Assembly (NCBI GenBank): GCA_029287915.1 | Contig: JARFQE010000040.1 | Location: forward strand, 1 to 36,886 | Reading direction: 5' to 3' | DNA length: 36,886 bases | Origin: Arenicellales bacterium | Lineage (GTDB): Bacteria > Pseudomonadota > Gammaproteobacteria > BMS3Bbin11 | Part shown: positions 8,488 through 16,100 of the stretch, in pieces | Numbering within the stretch: position 1 is the stretch's first letter | Layout: the number at the start of each line of letters is the position of its first letter | Notes under the pieces: generated by a model | Told to the model about the DNA's origin: nothing | The model's database searches: none | The model's input: only the letters and a program-made list of their open reading frames with translations | Position numbers and translations under genes: made by a program

Positions 8488-9423
8488 TCATGCAAGCACC
8501 ATCTGTACATAAACGATAGACATGATGCCGATCAGGGTTGGAATCTTGAAGAAAAAACGTATCCCCTGGTCAACACGGAAGCGCGGGAACGCAACACCAA
8601 CGACAATCGCAACCATGTATATCAAAAGTGTCTTGATCATCAGTTCGACCCAGCCGGTGGCACCGCCAAAGAACAGGTTCATAAACAGCACCAGCTTGGT
8701 CGCACCAAACAGGGCACGATTGATCTGCAGAAAACTGAGGTAGGCGCTGTGAAACTCGGTAGGCGGCCCGATCGGTATTTCCTGCGGCGCGAGGAAGATA
8801 TCAAACGGTGAATATCCCGTCATGCCGAGAAACGCCAGCATGGCAGCCAGCGTGGCTACCCAGTTCGTAATCACGGTCCAGTTCTGCCAGCCACCCTGCT
8901 GGGCAGCTACGATTTCGGTAATCGACAGGGTGTCGTACTGGATCACTATGGAAATGACGGCAAGGGCAAACGGCACTTCGTAGGCCGTCATCTGCGACAG
9001 ACCGCGGGCAATACCGATTGCGCTGTAGGGATGCCCGCTTTCACCGGCGCCAAGTGCCATGCCGAGCTGACCAAAAAACATAAAGTAGATCACCAGGAAC
9101 AGGTCGCCAGCCATACTGAAGTTTGAGAACATCTCGCTACCGTAGATGACCGGGATGAAGGCCAGGGTGCCGATGCCACCCGCAATGCGAAAGACCGGCC
9201 CAAGGTAGAACATGATGCCATGGCTTACGGCGGTGCGTTTGAAAAAAGTCTTGGCAATATTGATGAACGGCTGCGAGTAGGGGATGCCGACACGTCCCTG
9301 GACCTTGGCAATAATACGCTCAATCAGGGCACCCACCAGCAGGCCATAAACAGTAACGATCAACAGGGTCAGGCCGAAGTTGCCAACCCTGCCGAACCAC
9401 TCTGACATACTTGCATAGATCAC
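8488..9423 (-). CDS. NuoH-like membrane subunit
   Basis: The 311-residue, multi-spanning protein links the membrane and peripheral arms. NuoH/MbhM hallmarks are ERIIAKVQGRVG near residue 35, a cytoplasmic loop ALGAGESGHPYSAIG, and the charged loop YSPFDIFLAPQEIPIGPPTEF corresponding to the E-channel/quinone-entry loop. About eight hydrophobic segments are visible. The start overlaps the end of the double antiporter gene by 4 bases (ATGA). Its composition is closer to group 4 hydrogenase-type NuoH than to canonical complex I, judged by eye. Confidence 0.93.
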   Translation of the reverse strand: MIYASMSEWFGRVGNFGLTLLIVTVYGLLVGALIERIIAKVQGRVGIPYSQPFINIAKTFFKRTAVSHGIMFYLGPVFRIAGGIGTLAFIPVIYGSEMFSNFSMAGDLFLVIYFMFFGQLGMALGAGESGHPYSAIGIARGLSQMTAYEVPFALAVISIVIQYDTLSITEIVAAQQGGWQNWTVITNWVATLAAMLAFLGMTGYSPFDIFLAPQEIPIGPPTEFHSAYLSFLQINRALFGATKLVLFMNLFFGGATGWVELMIKTLLIYMVAIVVGVAFPRFRVDQGIRFFFKIPTLIGIMSIVYVQMVLA

Positions 9424-12400
9424 AGTTCAAGCCCTCCGTTGACCAGGAACATACCGATGAAATACATGATGATGAACAGCGCATATGTCTGGCCGTTGCC
9501 GGTATAGAAAATTCTTAGCGATGAACCGAAGGTATGCGTCCATTCAACAGTCGCATTCCAGAACGCCGTCGCTCTCGGCCTGACAAGAAAACCGATCGCG
9601 CGATCGTAATGGGCAAAGAAATTGTAGGCGAAATGGGTTTCTTCGGGACGCCGGGGGCGTTCGGCTGCAAACACGATATTGAACTGTTCGACTTTTTGTA
9701 TCTTCAGGGTAAGAGAAACCAGTAGGAGAATGATCAGCGGTATCATCCACACGCCGCCGACAATCGCCATGATCATGGGTGCGTTCCAGTTGCCGTAATG
9801 CGATACCAGCGAAGTGCCTTCCCACACCAGGGTGCTCGCGATCCAGGGGTCGATGGTTGCGGACAACGGGTCCAGCAACAATTTAGGATAGGCCGAAATA
9901 ACCATGATTGCTGCAATGAGTATGACTTGCGGTGCCAGCAGGATGGCCGGTGCCTCGCGCAGTTTTGCGTGTTCCAGTTTGCGTTGTCCGAGAAAAACTG
10001 TCTGCAGCAGGCGGAACATGTAGAGAAAGGCGACCGCGCTGGAAAAGAAGGCTAGCGCCGCGATCCAGTACCAGCCCTTGTCCATAAGGGCGTTGAACAA
10101 CATCCACTTGCCGCCATACCCGGACAGGGGTGGCACACCTGACATTGCAATGATCGCAATCATGGTAAAGGTAAATGTCACCGGCATGTTCTTGATCAGG
10201 CCGCCCATTTTATACATCAGGCGCTCATTGGTACGCAGGATAATGCCGGCAACGGCGAGGAACAGGATGCCTTTGAAAAGAAAATGATTCACGGTGGTAT
10301 ACAGAGCCGAGATCCAGCCAAGATGGCTCATCAATGCGACCCCGGTGACGATGTAGCCCAGCTGTCCCATGCTGGAATAGGCAACCAGGCGCTTGATATC
10401 TTCCTGGAACACCGCCATCAGTGCACCGAAAGTCGCCGTTAATATGCCAATCCAGCCCAGTACATAGGCCGGGTCGAGACCTATATCGGCCTGTACGCCG
10501 AGATAGGCGGCAATGGTGACCAGTCCAAATATCCCTGCCTTGCTGACCACGGATGACAGGATGGCCGTGAAGTCATCATCGGCTTCAGCATAACTGCCCG
10601 GCAGCCAGATGTGGAGACCAAAGCCCCCCAGTTTGATCACGAAACCGGCAGCTAGCAGCCCAAAAACAAGCCCCGCCTGTTCGCCCGCGTCGCCCAGGTC
10701 AGCTAGCAGCAGGCTGCCAGTCGCGGCAAAAGCGACGGCAAAGCCGGCAAAAATAAAGTAGGCAGCACCGAGTGAAAACAGCAGGTATGACAAAGCCGGT
10801 TTGAGGCCGTTTCGTCCAACAGCGATAAGCAGGTAGGACGAAAGTGTCATCAATTCCCAGCTAAAGAAAAACTCCAGTGATGTTCTTGCACGCAGTAATG
10901 CGGCCAGTGAAACGAGCAGCACTGCCAGTAATGGGTAAAATCCCCTGCGATTGTCTTTGCGGTAAAGTGCGCCGATGCTAATCAGTAGTCCCCCGCCGAC
11001 AAGCAGGTAACTGAAGAGCAGGTTAATGCCAGTCAGGTTGTGGGTCAGCCCGATGCCGAAAAAGCCGACAATCAGCAACATCACTATATTTTTCAGTCTC
11101 CCGGGCAAACCATCGACCAGTAACATTGCCAGGCCGGCAGCAAGCGGCAGCAGGAAAGCCGGTACGGTAACGTCCATCAGCGTGGCCATGCCGCTGCCCA
11201 TAACGTATAACAGGAAAACGGCGATACCGACCGTTGCGGGTTGCCAGAAACGAATCCTCAGTGCCGGTAAGCCTGCAGTCCCCGTGGTGATATCGCCTTG
11301 CCATGCACGCGTGAACCAGCGGAACAGGTAAGCCGCTTCCAGCAGTGAACCGGCAAGCACCAGCAGGATCCAGCCGTAATAGTCGGCAGTTGCCAGCTGC
11401 ATGATGAGCTCCCATTTACCCCAGAAACCGGGGAAGGGTGGCAGGCCAATCAGTGCGGCAATCATGCTGCCGAAGAGGAACAGCAGCCACGGGTGCTGAC
11501 TTAATGCAGACCAGTCGTTTATTTGTTCACGGTTGACAATACCGGCAAGCCAGAATAGACCGGCCTTTGCCAGCAGGTGATTGATAAACAGGCCACCAAC
11601 AACAATGATTGCCATATCCATCGCGTCGAGCTGCTGCAGCATGACGAGCGCCATGGTCAGCAGTCCCATCTGTCCTATTGACGAGTAGCCGAGCAGTCGC
11701 CTGGCATTGCCCTGTTTAAGTCCAATGATGTTCGAGGCAAGGAAAGTGACGCCGCTGATGAGAGCAATACTGGGGAGGAAATCGCCCATCAAAGGCAGCA
11801 GCTTGTAAAGTGCAAAGAGTACACCTGAAGAGACGCCGACAGAAATCAGTGATGCGATACCGCTGGGTGCTGTTTCATAGACATCCAGTCCCCAGCCATT
11901 AGCAGGGTAGGGCTTGAGCTCGATTAACAGACTGGTGAGTAGAAACAATGATGCAATTAAACCGATAGGCCCCTGAATCAGGTCACTGTGTACTATGATG
12001 TCATCAATATTCAGCGTACCGGTCTGGTAATAAATGAAAACAGTGCCGAGCAGAAAGAAGGCCGATGCTATCGATGTCGCAATAATATATTTAAAACCCG
12101 CCGCAAGAACGCTCCCGGTACGTTCCATCCCGATCAGGGCATAGGTCGCAAGCGAAGTTATCTCGATGAAGATAAACAGGTTGAACAGGTCTCGGGTCAT
12201 GATCATGCCGTTGATTCCCATCACCATGATCAGGTAGAGCAGGAGAGCGGAGGCATGCTTGCGCAAACTATCGAGGAGATGCAGGGCCGCCAGGAATGCC
12301 ACGCTGTTTACGGCAAAGACGACACCCCCTTCAAACAGACCAAAGCGCAGGTTGATTGAAAAAGGAGGAGATATGCCTGCCGTTTCGATAAATATGGGTG

Positions 12401-12590
12401 GCGCACCTTTGATAATGGCAAGCAGGTTTACACCGGCAATAGTGGCAAGCGCCGCAAGTGCAGCGATGAACAGCAACACAGCTGACCCACGGTGTGCACG
12501 GTCGAACAGCGGAATGAGAAAGCCGGCGCCTAGAGCAATGACATAGATGCCGAGTGGATGAAGCAGCATATCAAGCAGGCTGTTCATCAT
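9420..12590 (-). CDS. Tandem fusion of two MrpD/NuoL/M/N-type antiporter subunits
   Basis: At 1056 residues this is about twice the length of an MrpD or NuoN subunit. It contains two full antiporter modules in one chain. Module 1 (about 1-470) has E143 in the TM5-like segment FIFIEITSLATYAL, K226 in LLIELKPYPANGW, and K342 in LFINHLLAKAGLFW. Module 2 (about 500-900) has E579 in FFFSWELMTLSSY, K653 in GFVIKLGGFGLHIWLPGSY, and K773 in NHFLFKGILFLA. These Glu/Lys positions correspond to the proton/ion path residues of complex I antiporter subunits. A C-terminal extension after about residue 950 (ERPRRPEETHFAYNFF, then RIFYTGNGQTYAL and a last helix) may act as a lateral anchoring element like the tail of NuoL or MbhI. 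The start codon overlaps the MrpC stop by 4 bases (ATGA). Confidence 0.92.
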   Translation of the reverse strand: MMNSLLDMLLHPLGIYVIALGAGFLIPLFDRAHRGSAVLLFIAALAALATIAGVNLLAIIKGAPPIFIETAGISPPFSINLRFGLFEGGVVFAVNSVAFLAALHLLDSLRKHASALLLYLIMVMGINGMIMTRDLFNLFIFIEITSLATYALIGMERTGSVLAAGFKYIIATSIASAFFLLGTVFIYYQTGTLNIDDIIVHSDLIQGPIGLIASLFLLTSLLIELKPYPANGWGLDVYETAPSGIASLISVGVSSGVLFALYKLLPLMGDFLPSIALISGVTFLASNIIGLKQGNARRLLGYSSIGQMGLLTMALVMLQQLDAMDMAIIVVGGLFINHLLAKAGLFWLAGIVNREQINDWSALSQHPWLLFLFGSMIAALIGLPPFPGFWGKWELIMQLATADYYGWILLVLAGSLLEAAYLFRWFTRAWQGDITTGTAGLPALRIRFWQPATVGIAVFLLYVMGSGMATLMDVTVPAFLLPLAAGLAMLLVDGLPGRLKNIVMLLIVGFFGIGLTHNLTGINLLFSYLLVGGGLLISIGALYRKDNRRGFYPLLAVLLVSLAALLRARTSLEFFFSWELMTLSSYLLIAVGRNGLKPALSYLLFSLGAAYFIFAGFAVAFAATGSLLLADLGDAGEQAGLVFGLLAAGFVIKLGGFGLHIWLPGSYAEADDDFTAILSSVVSKAGIFGLVTIAAYLGVQADIGLDPAYVLGWIGILTATFGALMAVFQEDIKRLVAYSSMGQLGYIVTGVALMSHLGWISALYTTVNHFLFKGILFLAVAGIILRTNERLMYKMGGLIKNMPVTFTFTMIAIIAMSGVPPLSGYGGKWMLFNALMDKGWYWIAALAFFSSAVAFLYMFRLLQTVFLGQRKLEHAKLREAPAILLAPQVILIAAIMVISAYPKLLLDPLSATIDPWIASTLVWEGTSLVSHYGNWNAPMIMAIVGGVWMIPLIILLLVSLTLKIQKVEQFNIVFAAERPRRPEETHFAYNFFAHYDRAIGFLVRPRATAFWNATVEWTHTFGSSLRIFYTGNGQTYALFIIMYFIGMFLVNGGLEL

Positions 12591-12961
12591 AATTTAGACT
12601 CCGTCAATTCATCGATCATGAGCGTCTTGCGTGCTTTGTATATGCGCACGGCAAATGACAGCATGACCGATGTGACACCCAGCCCGATGACGATTGCTGT
12701 CAGCACCAGGGCAGAGGGCACCGGGTCAACGATGCGCTTTACCGCCTCGGCCAGCGGCACTGAATCATTGATAATCGGGGCTGTTCCACCGGTGACGTAG
12801 CCAATCGAAACCATGACCATGTGAATGCCCGTGTCGATCAAAGAAAACCCTATGATTATGCGAATCATGTTGCGCTGGGTCAGCATGCCCCAGAGCCCGA
12901 TAAGAATCAGTGCCAGGCCGCAGCAGAGAGCTATGAGTGAAATCGGAATATCTGGAATCAT
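12587..12961 (-). CDS. mrpC: MrpC / NuoK-like subunit
   Basis: The 124-residue protein has three hydrophobic segments and the MrpC/MnhC signature DPVPSALVLTAIVIGLG (about 79-95), which aligns with NuoK. GLWGMLTQRNMIRIIIGFSL fits its first two helices. It contributes to the ion channel of Mrp antiporters and of Mbh-type complexes. It overlaps both neighbours by 4 bases (ATGA-type junctions), showing tight translational coupling within the antiporter block. Confidence 0.93.
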   Translation of the reverse strand: MIPDIPISLIALCCGLALILIGLWGMLTQRNMIRIIIGFSLIDTGIHMVMVSIGYVTGGTAPIINDSVPLAEAVKRIVDPVPSALVLTAIVIGLGVTSVMLSFAVRIYKARKTLMIDELTESKL

Positions 12962-13704
12962 GTCTTTTCCGGCCCCGTGTCGTCCTTGCGAAATCGGTCC
13001 AGTACGGCACTCAGTTCAAAACCGACCTTGAGCCCGATGAAACAATAGATAAGCGGAATCGCACCGGCACTGAACAGGTCACCATATTCGCCCAGTCCGA
13101 GTATGCGGTTGTCGAGAAAGCCACCCGCAAGTATCACGCCAAGTACCCCGATGACGACATAGCTGAATCCCGATAGTGATTCCGTGACCGCGATCAGGAT
13201 GCGGCTGATGTGTGACTCGGGCAATGCCAGCAGCAGGAACATTGTTCCGGAAGCAATAATTGCGCCGCCCTGGAAACCACCGCCAGGTGACAGGTGGCCA
13301 TTGATGAAAACATAAATACCGAAAAGAATAACCATCGGCAGCAGCAACTGCGTGGCAGTCTCCACAATTTCACTGGCGGGTTTGTGAACACCGGCACGTT
13401 CTTCTCTACGGTCGGCTTTTTCCAGGTCTTCATCGTTCTGCTTACGGCGAGTACGTCGCAACAGCAGACCAACCCCGGCAGCGGAGATGAAGAGCACGGT
13501 AACTTCGCCGAGTGTATCGAGTCCACGGTAGGTGACTACCACGGCAGTCACCAGGTTAGGCGCACCAAGTTCCTGTGGGCCCTTCTCGGCATAGTAACGT
13601 CCAAGCTTGAGCAGTGATTCGTTCTCGACATAGTTTGACGCAAGATTAAAGAAGATCATGGCCATCAGTCCCAGCATGATAAAAATAATAATACGCTTTA
13701 TCAT
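12958..13704 (-). CDS. mrpB: MbhE-like plus MrpB fusion subunit
   Basis: The 248-residue protein joins two small Mrp units. The first 85 residues (an N-terminal helix, then APNLVTAVVVTYRGLDTLGE and VTVLFISAAGVGLLLR) match MbhE, the extreme C-terminal part of MrpA. After a charged linker (about 84-110, rich in Arg/Glu/Asp), residues 115-240 match MrpB/MnhB, with INGHLSPGGGFQGGAI as the diagnostic motif. Archaeal Mbh complexes encode these as separate MbhE and MbhF proteins. The start overlaps the MrpG stop by 4 bases. Confidence 0.9.
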   Translation of the reverse strand: MIKRIIIFIMLGLMAMIFFNLASNYVENESLLKLGRYYAEKGPQELGAPNLVTAVVVTYRGLDTLGEVTVLFISAAGVGLLLRRTRRKQNDEDLEKADRREERAGVHKPASEIVETATQLLLPMVILFGIYVFINGHLSPGGGFQGGAIIASGTMFLLLALPESHISRILIAVTESLSGFSYVVIGVLGVILAGGFLDNRILGLGEYGDLFSAGAIPLIYCFIGLKVGFELSAVLDRFRKDDTGPEKT

Positions 13705-14096
13705 TTTCCGGTTTTCTCCGGTGGCGTTTGATCCACGTGCTCGCGCTCTTGTGTTACCGCGGCAGGACTGTCTTGCTGATCCATATGATCGATAACCGTG
13801 GCATCTGTTTCATGAATGCCGATCGCATGGGAAGCGCGTGCCAGTGCATGCGAAGACACCGGGTTGGTCAGCATGACAAAAAATATCAGGATGATGAGTT
13901 TGAAAGTCCATGCCGGGTGCAGGAAAGCGAGACCGATGAGTAGCAGTATCGTTCCCAGCGTCGTTGCCTTGGTGCCTGTCTGGATGCGGTTGTACGTATC
14001 TGGCATGCGCAATACGCCCAGTCCCGCGGAGAACAGGAAAAAGCTGCCGCAGATCAACAAAATGTTACCGATGATTTCGTTGAGACCGAGACTCAT
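13701..14096 (-). CDS. mrpG: MrpG / MbhC-like subunit
   Basis: The 131-residue protein shows the MrpG motif GVLRMPDTYNRIQTGTKATTLG followed by two membrane helices and FFVMLTNPVSSHALARAS. The last 40 residues are hydrophilic and acidic (from about residue 95), probably a cytoplasmic tail with no known role. Its start overlaps the preceding MbhD-like gene by 4 bases. Confidence 0.93.
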   Translation of the reverse strand: MSLGLNEIIGNILLICGSFFLFSAGLGVLRMPDTYNRIQTGTKATTLGTILLLIGLAFLHPAWTFKLIILIFFVMLTNPVSSHALARASHAIGIHETDATVIDHMDQQDSPAAVTQEREHVDQTPPEKTGK

Positions 14097-14365
14097 TTAT
14101 TTTCCCTGGAGGTCGTATCAATGCCCTGGGTTTTGCGTATGGCATAAAGAAAGATCATCGTTGTAAGGCCGGAGCCGATAGACGCCTCGGTCATGGCAAC
14201 GTCCGGTGCCGCGAGGACGACGTATACGACCGAGGCGAAAAGACTGGCTAACCCGGCGCTGACAATAGCCCCCACATTGTTCTTAAGTATGACGGCCAGC
14301 AGGGCACTCAGCAGGATGCCTGCACAGAGCACAAGTGTGAGCAAAACCAGGATTGATATGTACAT
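14093..14365 (-). CDS. MbhD-like (DUF4040) subunit, MrpA C-terminal homologue
   Basis: The 90-residue, three-helix membrane protein corresponds to MbhD, the DUF4040 segment of the MrpA C-terminus and a NuoJ relative. Diagnostic residues lie in VYVVLAAPDVAMTEASIGSG (about 48-67), where the D and E residues are conserved ion-path positions. There is no full-length MrpA in the operon; its NuoL-like N-terminal part is probably supplied by the double antiporter protein. It lies 5 bases downstream of the MrpF gene. Confidence 0.88.
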   Translation of the reverse strand: MYISILVLLTLVLCAGILLSALLAVILKNNVGAIVSAGLASLFASVVYVVLAAPDVAMTEASIGSGLTTMIFLYAIRKTQGIDTTSRENK

Positions 14366-14370
14366 GATGG

Positions 14371-14646
14371 TCAGAGTCCTCCTTCCAGATAGCGCGCCAC
14401 GGCCAGTACCCCGAGAAAACTCAGTAATCCGTATACCAGTCCAACATCCAGGTAGATATAGCGTTCCGCCTGGTGTGCCAGCAGTGCAATTAATGCGATC
14501 GTGACGATAGTCAACAGGTCGATAGCAACCACGCGGTCAACTGTGTCGGGCCCGATCACCAGGCGAACAATACCGAACACGATGCTGAAAAAAATGAGAA
14601 CAGCAGAAATAATTACCGTGAGTTCCGTGAAGCCAATTTCAGTCAT
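14371..14646 (-). CDS. mrpF: MrpF / MbhB-like subunit
   Basis: The 91-residue protein with three predicted membrane helices carries the MrpF signature RLVIGPDTVDRVVAIDLLT (about 28-46), including the conserved Asp in the ion path. It lies 6 bases downstream of the MrpE gene and 5 bases upstream of the MbhD-like gene, consistent with one transcript. Confidence 0.93.
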   Translation of the reverse strand: MTEIGFTELTVIISAVLIFFSIVFGIVRLVIGPDTVDRVVAIDLLTIVTIALIALLAHQAERYIYLDVGLVYGLLSFLGVLAVARYLEGGL

Positions 14647-14652
14647 AGATAC

Positions 14653-15162
14653 TTACCCGTAAATAACCTTGAGGTATTTTTCGAAGCGGCCGGAGATGGC
14701 TTCGGCCGCGGCAACAGGATCGGTTGTGCTTATGTTGATCCAGTGCACAAAGAGAGAATCGTCCTGGATGTCGACCACCAGTGTCCCGGGGGTTAAGGTG
14801 ATCGTGTTGGCAAGTGCCAGCCTTCCCATTGGAGATTTAAGCTCTGTTTTGATTTCAACGATAGCGGGACTGATGTTGATGCGCGGTGAGAATACTAGCA
14901 ACATCACATTAAGATTGGCTTTCACCAGTTCGTAAAAAAATACGCTCAGGTATATCAGGTAGTAATAGATAACTCTTGGTGACCAGCGCACCACACTGTA
15001 TACCTGAGCAAAGGCAGCAAATGCCAGTGCGATAACAGCCGATATAGATACACCTGCAATGATTGTATGCGACGCTAGTGAGCCATTAGCTAATAGCCAG
15101 ATAATTAACAGCGTCAACCAGAGGTTGATAAACTGCAGCGGCAGGTTGATTGTATTTTTCAT
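14653..15162 (-). CDS. mrpE: MrpE / MbhA-like subunit
   Basis: The protein is about 169 residues from the ATG at 15162; a TTG start at 15183 would add seven residues, and neither has a clear ribosome site. Two N-terminal membrane helices are followed by SPRVIYYYLIYLSVFFYELVKANL-type sequence and the cytoplasmic MrpE domain (ALANTITLTPGTLVVDIQDD). It opens the antiporter/complex-I-like operon. A TTGACA sequence lies at 15183-15178 but has no good -10 at proper distance, so the operon promoter is unresolved and may lie upstream of the DUF2934 gene. Confidence 0.9.
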   Translation of the reverse strand: MKNTINLPLQFINLWLTLLIIWLLANGSLASHTIIAGVSISAVIALAFAAFAQVYSVVRWSPRVIYYYLIYLSVFFYELVKANLNVMLLVFSPRINISPAIVEIKTELKSPMGRLALANTITLTPGTLVVDIQDDSLFVHWINISTTDPVAAAEAISGRFEKYLKVIYG

Positions 15163-15239
15163 ATGATTGCTTGTTTTTGTCAAACAACACAGCTCATCAT
15201 AATGATTTGCTGCTTAACTGAAAAAGCTGATCCCGGGTC

Positions 15240-15548
15240 TTATTTGAGCATCGCTTCAATTTCCTCTTCCGCTTCTATCCAGTGTTTATAATCCTCGCCA
15301 TGAGGAAACCCGGCTTTCTCCCATTTGTAATAAGCACGCATGGCAATCATCATCCGTTTTTCATTGTCTGAGATTGCAACAGCTTTGTTTTGTGCTTTAC
15401 TATTGTCGGCTTTTTTGTTCTTTGCAGTAGTCTTTGCTGCTGTTTTTTTCTTTACAACTTTCTTTTTTACTGCCTGTTTTTTTACTGATTTCTTCCTGGT
15501 CGCTTTCTTTTTGGTCGGATTAGATTTTACTGTTTTTTTCGTCGCCAT
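15240..15548 (-). CDS. Lysine-rich histone-H1-like tail plus DUF2934 domain protein
   Basis: The 102-residue protein has two parts. Residues 1-50 are nearly all Lys, Ala, Thr and Val in KKxVKK-like repeats, resembling bacterial histone-H1-like or AlgP-type DNA-binding tails. Residues 60-102 match the small DUF2934 domain (MRAYYKWEKAGFPHGEDYKHW then AEEEIEAML). The tail suggests nucleic-acid binding; the role of DUF2934 is not known. A good ribosome site (GAGGAATAAACC before the ATG) supports the start. It is co-directional with the complex-I-like operon and ends about 77 bases before mrpE, so it could share its transcript. Confidence 0.85.
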   Translation of the reverse strand: MATKKTVKSNPTKKKATRKKSVKKQAVKKKVVKKKTAAKTTAKNKKADNSKAQNKAVAISDNEKRMMIAMRAYYKWEKAGFPHGEDYKHWIEAEEEIEAMLK

Positions 15549-16100
15549 GGTTTATTCCTCGCAGTGAATAAATTTGTCGTTGAGAGTGATATTTTTTGTT
15601 AGGCAATATGATCGTAAGTAGAAGCGCAATACTGGATGCATGGACAGCAATGCGTTTAACTGTAATAACATAAAAGACCATGAGCTGGTTTTAGGTGTAA
15701 CTTTAATTTGCACATAACTTAATAATTCATTTCCAGTAAATTTAGAATTTCCTTTCTGTCTTTAATTCTCTGTTGATATCAAGAGCGACAAACTGATGCA
15801 TTGAATTATTCAGTGCACAGTATTAGTGCTATTAAAATTATTTAGAAATCTACCGAAGGATTGTTTAACCATACCATTGTTTTATCCCATGAATTCTAAA
15901 TTAATAGTGTAAGTAACTGAAATATATATTGATACTGAAATTGCATGGAAACTGGTCCAGGTCTTCATGTATTCATCTACAGCATAAGGTTCAGTTGTTA
16001 CAGTAGATACCTAGCAAGATGTCTGCCAACATGTAAACCAGGTACAAAACTCATCGTATATTTCAGGACGTTCATTCCACCCACATGTAAATTGTGTACC
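15549..16100. other. AT-rich intergenic region, no gene seen
   Basis: About 550 bases lie between the end of the Por operon and the start of the DUF2934 gene. I see no convincing gene. A promoter for the minus-strand operon is expected here but no confident sigma-70 or sigma-54 match was found. Confidence 0.5.

Noticed and set aside
15155..15183. TTGACA on the minus strand as -35 of the mrpE promoter
   Set aside because: The hexamer at the right distance is not -10-like, and the start codon lies inside the interval.
15739..15902. AATTTAGAATT and AATTCTAAATT inverted pair
   Set aside because: The 11-bp match is AT-rich, with arms about 140 bases apart; chance is likely.
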